A stretch of DNA of 10,338 bases, taken from NCBI GenBank assembly GCA_004213235.1, contig SHAI01000073.1:1-10338 (forward strand). Reading direction: 5' to 3'. The notes beneath the pieces were generated by a model. That model was not told where the DNA came from. It ran no database searches and was given only the letters and a program-made list of their open reading frames with translations. Of the stretch, positions 5,470-10,338 are shown piece by piece. The DNA is from Parvularculaceae bacterium (GTDB lineage Bacteria > Pseudomonadota > Alphaproteobacteria > Caulobacterales > Parvularculaceae). The translations under genes were made by a program, and so were the position numbers. Positions within the stretch are counted from its first letter, which is position 1; each line of letters starts with the position of its first letter.

Positions 5470-5853
5470 ATGAGCGGCGATCCTGAACTTGAAGAAGGGT
5501 CAGACTTAGCACCACGCTTTTCTGACAAAGGCCTGATCGCGGCGGCGACAACGGACGCCAGCTCCGGGCGACTTTTAATGGTCGCCTGGATGAACGCTGA
5601 AGCGCTTCAAAAGACGATAGAGACCGGTGATGCTTATTATTGGTCGCGCTCACGCGGGGAACTATGGCGTAAAGGGGCGACCTCTGGCGCGACCCAGAAA
5701 GTGCGTGAAATTCGCATCGACTGTGACCAGGACGCGGTTGAACTTGTCGTGGATCAAACGGGAGGTGCATGCCACACATCCCGGCGCAGTTGTTTCTATC
5801 GCCGGATAGAAAAACAGCCAGACGGCACCGTGAGACTGTCCTTCATCGAATAG
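5470..5853 (+). CDS. hisI: Phosphoribosyl-AMP cyclohydrolase
   Basis: HisI opens the adenine ring of phosphoribosyl-AMP, the third step of histidine synthesis. The 127-residue protein is a stand-alone cyclohydrolase with no HisE domain fused. Family blocks are [12 protein letters not shown] (35-46), [18 protein letters not shown] (56-73), DCDQDAV (84-90) and [12 protein letters not shown] (101-112). The last two supply the three zinc-binding cysteines Cys85, Cys101 and Cys108. The ATG at 5470 is 25 bases after the folE stop, with only weak GG-rich pairing as a ribosome site. A three-codon frame (ATG GTT ACA TGA, 5462-5473) overlaps the start, which could allow reinitiation but is probably chance. 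No other his genes are in view. It converges with the DUF2270 gene, 29 bases away. Confidence 0.97.
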   Translation: MSGDPELEEGSDLAPRFSDKGLIAAATTDASSGRLLMVAWMNAEALQKTIETGDAYYWSRSRGELWRKGATSGATQKVREIRIDCDQDAVELVVDQTGGACHTSRRSCFYRRIEKQPDGTVRLSFIE

Positions 5854-5882
5854 CCGAACGCAGTCTGGCCGCCACCGCGCTT

Positions 5883-6617
5883 TTATCCCATCGAAATCGG
5901 ATTCATCCGGTTTTTGAACCGCCGCAGATCAAGAATATAGATCCCGAGAGTTATGCCTATAATCGCCGAGTAAAAAGTTATCCCAACAAGAAATACCAGC
6001 CAGCCCGGTGCTGGACCGATCACCATCCGCTCGAAGAATTCGCCCAGTCCAGTTAATGGTGTCGGGTGGATGATCACCTTGCCAAAATAGGCCAGCGCCT
6101 GAACGGTAAATATCCAGAGATAGTTCCGACGTAACCGCCGTCCAAACGCCCGCGCGAAGGAAATATGATGCTCAGGGCGTTCATAATCTTCTGCAAGCCG
6201 GTTTTGCCATTTACCTTCGTCTTCATAGGACACGCGCCTTAGCATTGGCGAATAGAGATTAATCTCCAGCCACCGCGCACGCGCGCGCCAAACATTGAAA
6301 TAGCGATAACGCCGCGCCTCCAGATATAAGAAGACGATGATCAGCCCGCCAACGAGAAGAAGCGGCAAGGACGTTGCTGTTGGCGAGGAATAACTGATCG
6401 ATAGGGCGATCCCGAGAGAAACAACTGACCAGTTTGTTGTTGCATCAAGGCGCGTGCGCCATATCGTCGACCGATAGACTTCTCCGCGGTAAAGGTGCGC
6501 CAGCGCACCGAGTTCTGCGCCAGTGAAACATGGTTCCGGCGGGGCACTCGGCTTGGCCGGTTTTTGCTCTTTTTCGGGGGCTTGTTCCCCGGATGATGAA
6601 GACGTAGGTGAAGCCAT
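5883..6617 (-). CDS. DUF2270 family integral membrane protein
   Basis: I recognise this as a DUF2270 protein, a bacterial membrane family with no established function. From the ATG at 6617 it has 244 residues. A low-complexity Ser/Pro/Glu/Lys tail (1-28) is followed by the family signature LAHLYRGEVYRSTIWRTRLD (39-58). Two close hydrophobic segments lie at about 64-78 and 84-100. A polar loop with EARRYRYFNVWRARARWLE (100-118) follows, then RRLRRNYLWIF (160-170) leading into a third segment (166-182). A fourth spans about 203-228. The conserved charged blocks flanking the membrane segments suggest an intracellular interaction surface, which is inference. The ATG at 6656 is a possible longer start but adds unrelated residues. 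The start is divergent from the MATE gene across 89 bases. The stop converges with hisI. Confidence 0.85.
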   Translation of the reverse strand: MASPTSSSSGEQAPEKEQKPAKPSAPPEPCFTGAELGALAHLYRGEVYRSTIWRTRLDATTNWSVVSLGIALSISYSSPTATSLPLLLVGGLIIVFLYLEARRYRYFNVWRARARWLEINLYSPMLRRVSYEDEGKWQNRLAEDYERPEHHISFARAFGRRLRRNYLWIFTVQALAYFGKVIIHPTPLTGLGEFFERMVIGPAPGWLVFLVGITFYSAIIGITLGIYILDLRRFKNRMNPISMG

Positions 6618-6706
6618 ACACTTATTTCTAGAATAGTCCGTTGGCGAAGTCAGCATGTGAAACTGCGCTAGCACAAGAGAATATCGAAAAGGGCGACGTT
6701 TCGGAA
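6618..6706. other. Divergent intergenic region between DUF2270 and MATE genes
   Basis: Promoters for both genes must lie in or near these 89 bases. I see an 8-base palindrome TTCTAGAA (6626-6633). On the minus strand there is a possible -10 TATTCT (plus 6630-6635), but no -35 with acceptable spacing for either direction. A purine-rich AAGGG near 6689-6693 is a weak ribosome site for the MATE gene. Confidence 0.3.
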
Positions 6707-8095
6707 ATGGGCAAGCCCCCTGATAAAGCAGCATCCGCTACTGGCTCTTTAACGAAACCACTCACAATCCCTGACGCCCTTCGCCTTGCGGCACCTGCGT
6801 CACTGGCGTCCATGGCGACGCCGCTTCTTGGCCTGGTTGACGTTTGGGCACTTGGCCACTCCAGCCGGCCCCTTGATATCGCCGCCATTGGTCTTGGCGC
6901 GGTAATTTTCTCCATCGTCTATTGGACCTTTGGTTTTATCCGCATGAGCGTCGCTGGCCTTGGCGCACAGGCCCATGGTCGCGGCGACGAAGCGGCCGTG
7001 CGTGCTGTACTCGCCCAGGGTATCATGATTGGACTTGGCGCTGGTGTGAGCCTGCTCGTTTTACACGTGCCGATCGGATGGCTCGCTTTCCAGCTTTTAG
7101 GCACCGGGTCCAATGCCAGCGCGGAGACATTCCAGGCCGCTCAGACCTATTATTCAATCAGGATATGGGGTGCACCGTTTGCACTCGGCACGTATGCGCT
7201 GTTCGGATGGTTAACCGCTCGCGGGCGCACCGATTACCTGATGGTCGCAAGCTTGACCATGACGGGCGTGAACATTGCGCTCGATTATTGGTTCGTTGTC
7301 GGGATGGGGCATGGCGCAGCGGGTGTCGCCTATGGAACGCTGATCGCGGAGTTGGCCGGCTTTGCCATTGCGGCGCTGTTCTGCGTTGCTGTGATGAAAC
7401 GCAAGGGCGGCATTAGGTCATATTGGCACCGTAACAGGATCACCGATCGGACCATGCTGCGGCGGACCATTAGCGTGAATTTCGATATCTTCCTGCGCAC
7501 CTTTTTGTTGGCGGGGTCATTTGCGTGGTTTGTGCAAAGAGGGAGCGCATTTGGCGATGTTACGCTCGCGGCTAATCAGGCACTTATGCAATTATTCCTG
7601 CTCACGGGCCTGGCCCTTGACGGCACCGCCATTGCCGCTGAAACCCTTGTCGGGCAGGCGATCGGTGCCAATGGCGCAGGCCGGGACCGTCGCCTTCGTT
7701 TAGCGAACGCCATCCGCATAACCACTATCCCGGCGATCATTACGGCCCTTTTATTTGCCCTTACTTATACCATGTTTCGAGACCCGATCCTGGGAACCTT
7801 GACGCCGGATGGTGCAATCCGCGCGGCAGCGCGCACCTATTTTCCATGGGTTTTGATCAGCCCGCTTATCGTCGTCCTGGCCTTCCAGTTAGATGGTATT
7901 TTTATAGGGGCCACCCGGGCGCGCGAAATGCGCAATGGGATGATTGCCAGCACGGCAGTTCTAATTCCCACGACGATCTTGTTTGCTGACTGGTATGGAA
8001 ATCATGGCCTCTGGGCCGCGTTTTCCCTGTATTTCCTGTTACGCGCGGCCACGCTCGGGGTATATCTGCCGCGCGTCCTCAAAACCGATGGATAA
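6707..8095 (+). CDS. MATE-family efflux transporter, DinF/NorM-like
   Basis: This is a 462-residue inner-membrane transporter with about 12 hydrophobic segments, the usual length for multidrug and toxin extrusion carriers, which export organic compounds in exchange for Na+ or H+. The N-terminal bundle shows typical blocks: RLAAPASLASMATPLLGLVD (26-45), then LGAVIFSIVYWTFGFIRM (63-80), and SVAGLGAQAHGRGDEAAVRA (81-100). The second half repeats the pattern, including ANQALMQLFLLTGLALDGTA and AETLVGQAIGANGAGRDRRL. This points to the DinF side of the family, whose substrates vary and cannot be told from sequence. The ATG at 6707 is preferred; a TTG at 6641 would add 22 polar residues. The gene converges with pyrD after only 16 bases. 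Confidence 0.92.
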   Translation: MGKPPDKAASATGSLTKPLTIPDALRLAAPASLASMATPLLGLVDVWALGHSSRPLDIAAIGLGAVIFSIVYWTFGFIRMSVAGLGAQAHGRGDEAAVRAVLAQGIMIGLGAGVSLLVLHVPIGWLAFQLLGTGSNASAETFQAAQTYYSIRIWGAPFALGTYALFGWLTARGRTDYLMVASLTMTGVNIALDYWFVVGMGHGAAGVAYGTLIAELAGFAIAALFCVAVMKRKGGIRSYWHRNRITDRTMLRRTISVNFDIFLRTFLLAGSFAWFVQRGSAFGDVTLAANQALMQLFLLTGLALDGTAIAAETLVGQAIGANGAGRDRRLRLANAIRITTIPAIITALLFALTYTMFRDPILGTLTPDGAIRAAARTYFPWVLISPLIVVLAFQLDGIFIGATRAREMRNGMIASTAVLIPTTILFADWYGNHGLWAAFSLYFLLRAATLGVYLPRVLKTDG

Positions 8096-8111
8096 CGGCG
8101 TTGTGGCCGTT
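8094..8111. terminator. Weak hairpin between convergent MATE and pyrD genes
   Basis: AACGGC (8094-8099) and GCCGTT (8106-8111) form a six-pair stem around a six-base loop, covering almost the entire gap between the two stop codons. Only short T runs flank it. Its position suggests a shared two-way terminator, but the stem is modest. Confidence 0.3.
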
Positions 8112-9164
8112 TCAAAGGTCAGCGCCAACGGCCTCGGCCACACAGGCAAAACCATCTGCCGACAGCAATTCCGGCAAGTCATCAACGATCCGCGCGGCAA
8201 GCCCCGGGCCTTCATAAACCAGCGCTGTATAAAGCTGGACCAAAGACGCTCCCTTGAGGATTTTGGTATAGGCGTCACGTGCCGAGCTAACGCCGCCAAC
8301 CCCGATGATTGGCAAGCTGCGATCAAGGGCACGCGCAAACTCAGCCAATATTTTCGTTGACGGCTGGAATAGAGGCCGCCCCGACAGGCCGCCCTGCTGT
8401 GAGGCGTGCAGCGTGGCCAAACTGTCCGGGCGCGCCAACGTCGTATTTGACACGATAATACCGTCTAAAGACGATGCCAGCAGACTGGCGACAATGTCCG
8501 CCCGATCTTCATCGGTGAGATCAGGGGCAAGTTTTAAAAATATGGGTGGCCGGGATTTCATCGTCTCACGCGCCTCGACGACGCGGGCAAGCAACTCATC
8601 CAGTGCGGCCTTATCCTGCAATGCGCGAAGGCCCGGTGTATTCGGCGAGGAAATATTCACGGTGAAGAACTGAGCCAGCCCATCCAACGCCACAAGGCTC
8701 GTCACATAGTCTTCAATCCGGTCCACGCTGTCTTTGTTTGCACCAAGATTGACCCCCAAAATTCCGGGCTTGTGGGCACGCTCGGCCAACCGCGAGGCGA
8801 TCACCCCCAGACCGTCATTATTAAATCCGTACCGATTGATCACCGCCCCATCTGCGGGCAAGCGAAAAACCCGGGGACGCGCATTCCCTGGCTGGGCGCG
8901 CGGCGTCACCGCGCCTATTTCAACAAAACCAAAACCAAGGGCCAGCGCCGCATCGGGCACTTCGGCGTTTTTATCAAAGCCCGCCGCGAGCCCCACGGGA
9001 TTTGGAAACTCCAGCCCAGCAATGCGCGTTGCGAGCAGTTTGCTGGCAGGTGTGGTCCGCCGCGGCCCAAGCCCCAGTTTGAGCGCTTTGACAGTAAGAT
9101 TGTGGGCAGGCTCTGGCGGCAACAACCGCAGCACCTTGGCACCAAGGGCGGCAAGCTTCATCAT
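8112..9164 (-). CDS. pyrD: Dihydroorotate dehydrogenase (quinone), class 2
   Basis: PyrD oxidises dihydroorotate to orotate, step four of pyrimidine synthesis. As a membrane-associated FMN enzyme it passes electrons to respiratory quinones. The 350-residue protein has the class 2 N-terminal helices (MMKLAALGAKVLRLLPPEPAHN) that contact the membrane. FMN-binding and active-site blocks follow: GLAAGFDKNAE (58-68), EIGAVTPRAQPGN (82-94) and INRYGFNNDG (109-118). VNISSPNTPGLR (169-180) carries the catalytic Ser173, corresponding to E. coli Ser175. KLAPDL (211-216), SNTT (239-242) and IGVGGV (287-292) complete the barrel. A strong ribosome site, AGAGGA (plus 9170-9175), precedes ATG ATG; the first ATG (9162-9164) is used here. 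The gene stands alone, divergent from the SLC13 gene. Confidence 0.98.
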   Translation of the reverse strand: MMKLAALGAKVLRLLPPEPAHNLTVKALKLGLGPRRTTPASKLLATRIAGLEFPNPVGLAAGFDKNAEVPDAALALGFGFVEIGAVTPRAQPGNARPRVFRLPADGAVINRYGFNNDGLGVIASRLAERAHKPGILGVNLGANKDSVDRIEDYVTSLVALDGLAQFFTVNISSPNTPGLRALQDKAALDELLARVVEARETMKSRPPIFLKLAPDLTDEDRADIVASLLASSLDGIIVSNTTLARPDSLATLHASQQGGLSGRPLFQPSTKILAEFARALDRSLPIIGVGGVSSARDAYTKILKGASLVQLYTALVYEGPGLAARIVDDLPELLSADGFACVAEAVGADL

Positions 9165-9169
9165 GGTAA

Positions 9170-9175
9170 TCCTCT
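9170..9175 (-). promoter_or_regulatory. Ribosome binding site of pyrD
   Basis: AGAGGA on the minus strand lies five bases before the ATG at 9164. It rules out the longer in-frame start further upstream at 9209. Confidence 0.65.
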
Positions 9176-9250
9176 GACAGTGCTGCAGGTCTACCGGGCG
9201 CGGCATCACTATCCAACCCTATCGACTTATTATGAGGGTCAAAAAGCGAC

Positions 9251-10338
9251 ATGAACTGGACACGCATCGCCATAGGTCTCTGCCTTTCTGCTATCGCTGC
9301 TCTAGGGGCGACAGCTGGCGGACTGCCGGACAAGATTGTCTGGACAATTGCCATAACGGTTTTGACAGCGTCCTGGTGGGTCAGCGAGGCGCTTCCCATA
9401 CCGGCAACGTCGCTTGTACCCTTCGCCCTGTTTCCGATCGCCGGGGTCCTTGATCAACGTCAGGCGGCGGCCGCACTTGGTTCTTACGTTATTATCTTGT
9501 TGATGGCGTCTTTCATGTTATCGAAGAGCCTGGAGCGTTGCGGGGTGCACGAACGTCTCGCCGTCTACATGATCAGGCTCGTCGGTATGTCCGGGCGGCG
9601 CCTTGTCCTGGGGTTCATGCTCGCCGCAGCAATTTTATCGATGTGGGTGTCTAACTCTGCGACGACTTTAATGCTTGCCACAATGGCACTATCCATCATA
9701 GCGCGCACGGATAATGACCGTTTGGCAACGCCGCTTTTGTTGGGGATCGCCTTTGCCGCATCCCTCGGCGGTACCGGCACGTTGGTCGGCACACCGCCAA
9801 ATTTGATTTTCCTGGAGGCCTTTCAGCAGGCAACAGGCGAAGATTACTCTTTCCTGCGATGGATGATGACAGGGGTGCCCGTCGTAGCAATTGGTGTCCC
9901 GCTGATGGGATTATGGCTTACCCGCCGGCTCGGGGGTGTTGACGCCCCACAGCTGCCAACACCGGGGCCATGGCGGGTTGATGAAAAGCGCACCATGATC
10001 GTGTTCGGTATCGCAATCATGGCGTGGATTACGCGCATCGAACCCTTTGGTGGCTGGTCCGGCCTTCTTGGCATTACCCAAGCAGGGGATTCAACCGTTG
10101 CGATCCTGGCGGTTGTGGTCATGTTTCTTGTGCCCAATGGAAAAGGCGGCGCGCTACTTGACTGGAAAATGGCCAATGACATTCCCTGGGGGATGTTACT
10201 CTTATTTGCTGGCGGCATTTGTATCGCTGCGGCGTTTCGCGAAAGCGGCCTGGCGGCCCTGATTGGCGCGCAATTGGGAAGCCTTACAAAGGTGAACCCC
10301 CTACTGATGATTTTGGGCTTGTGCCTTTCAGTAACATT
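9251..10338 (+). CDS. SLC13/DASS-family anion transporter, 3' end missing
   Basis: This is an inner-membrane symporter of the divalent anion:Na+ family, which usually imports di- or tricarboxylates, or sulfate in some members. The 362 visible codons are strongly hydrophobic with several transmembrane segments. SWWVSEALPIPATSLVPFAL (41-60) is the classic N-terminal block. The first ion- and substrate-binding hairpin is MWVSNSATTLM (131-141), where most relatives read SNT. LGGTGTLVGTPPNLIFLEAF (172-191) and PWGMLLLFAGGICIAAAFRESGL are also family-typical. Family proteins are about 450-500 residues, so the second SNT motif is likely beyond the right edge. The ATG at 9251 follows GAGGG at a long spacing of about 12 bases. 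The gene is divergent from pyrD across 86 bases. A TATTAT (9228-9233) could be its -10, but no matching -35 is seen. Confidence 0.9.
   Translation, partial: MNWTRIAIGLCLSAIAALGATAGGLPDKIVWTIAITVLTASWWVSEALPIPATSLVPFALFPIAGVLDQRQAAAALGSYVIILLMASFMLSKSLERCGVHERLAVYMIRLVGMSGRRLVLGFMLAAAILSMWVSNSATTLMLATMALSIIARTDNDRLATPLLLGIAFAASLGGTGTLVGTPPNLIFLEAFQQATGEDYSFLRWMMTGVPVVAIGVPLMGLWLTRRLGGVDAPQLPTPGPWRVDEKRTMIVFGIAIMAWITRIEPFGGWSGLLGITQAGDSTVAILAVVVMFLVPNGKGGALLDWKMANDIPWGMLLLFAGGICIAAAFRESGLAALIGAQLGSLTKVNPLLMILGLCLSVT

Noticed and set aside
5462..5473. Three-codon frame ATG GTT ACA TGA overlapping the hisI start
   Set aside because: It could in principle couple translation, but such overlaps arise easily and there is no ribosome site for it.

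Overview
The window looks like ordinary chromosomal housekeeping DNA from an alphaproteobacterium. The evidence is a moderately GC-rich coding style with AT-rich gaps, class 2 PyrD, a GcvA-like LysR regulator, a fused CysG, and the association of a small NifU/IscU-like scaffold gene with folE and hisI, which I recall from alphaproteobacterial chromosomes. I cannot place the lineage more finely. There are no transposases, integrases, phage genes, CRISPR arrays, tRNAs or rRNAs.

Layout from left to right. The 5' part of cysG (siroheme synthase, minus strand) runs off the left edge. It is divergent from a GcvA-like lysR gene (plus) across a 193-base AT-rich gap that contains three inverted repeats and a promoter-like element. 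About 300 bases without a credible gene follow. The first part (2253-2433) is framed by 9-base inverted repeats and holds several nested hairpins, so it resembles a structured RNA. Next, on the minus strand, come a NifU/IscU-like Fe-S scaffold gene and cysS (cysteinyl-tRNA synthetase). folE (GTP cyclohydrolase I) and hisI (phosphoribosyl-AMP cyclohydrolase) follow on the plus strand behind a good sigma-70-like promoter and a leader hairpin. A DUF2270 membrane protein gene (minus) converges on hisI and is divergent from a MATE-family transporter gene (plus). The MATE gene converges on pyrD (minus), and pyrD is divergent from an SLC13/DASS-type transporter gene (plus) that runs off the right edge.

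Functionally this is a mosaic rather than one pathway. It covers siroheme for sulfite/nitrite reductases, Fe-S assembly, cysteine charging, folate/pterin entry, histidine step 3, pyrimidine step 4 and two transporters. Sulfur and cysteine use loosely link cysG, the Fe-S scaffold and cysS, but nothing in the sequence shows co-regulation.

I did not find a convincing undescribed multi-gene system. The least explained DNA is the structured gap after lysR. Second are the ordered dyads in the cysG-lysR gap. Third is the unknown role of the DUF2270 protein.
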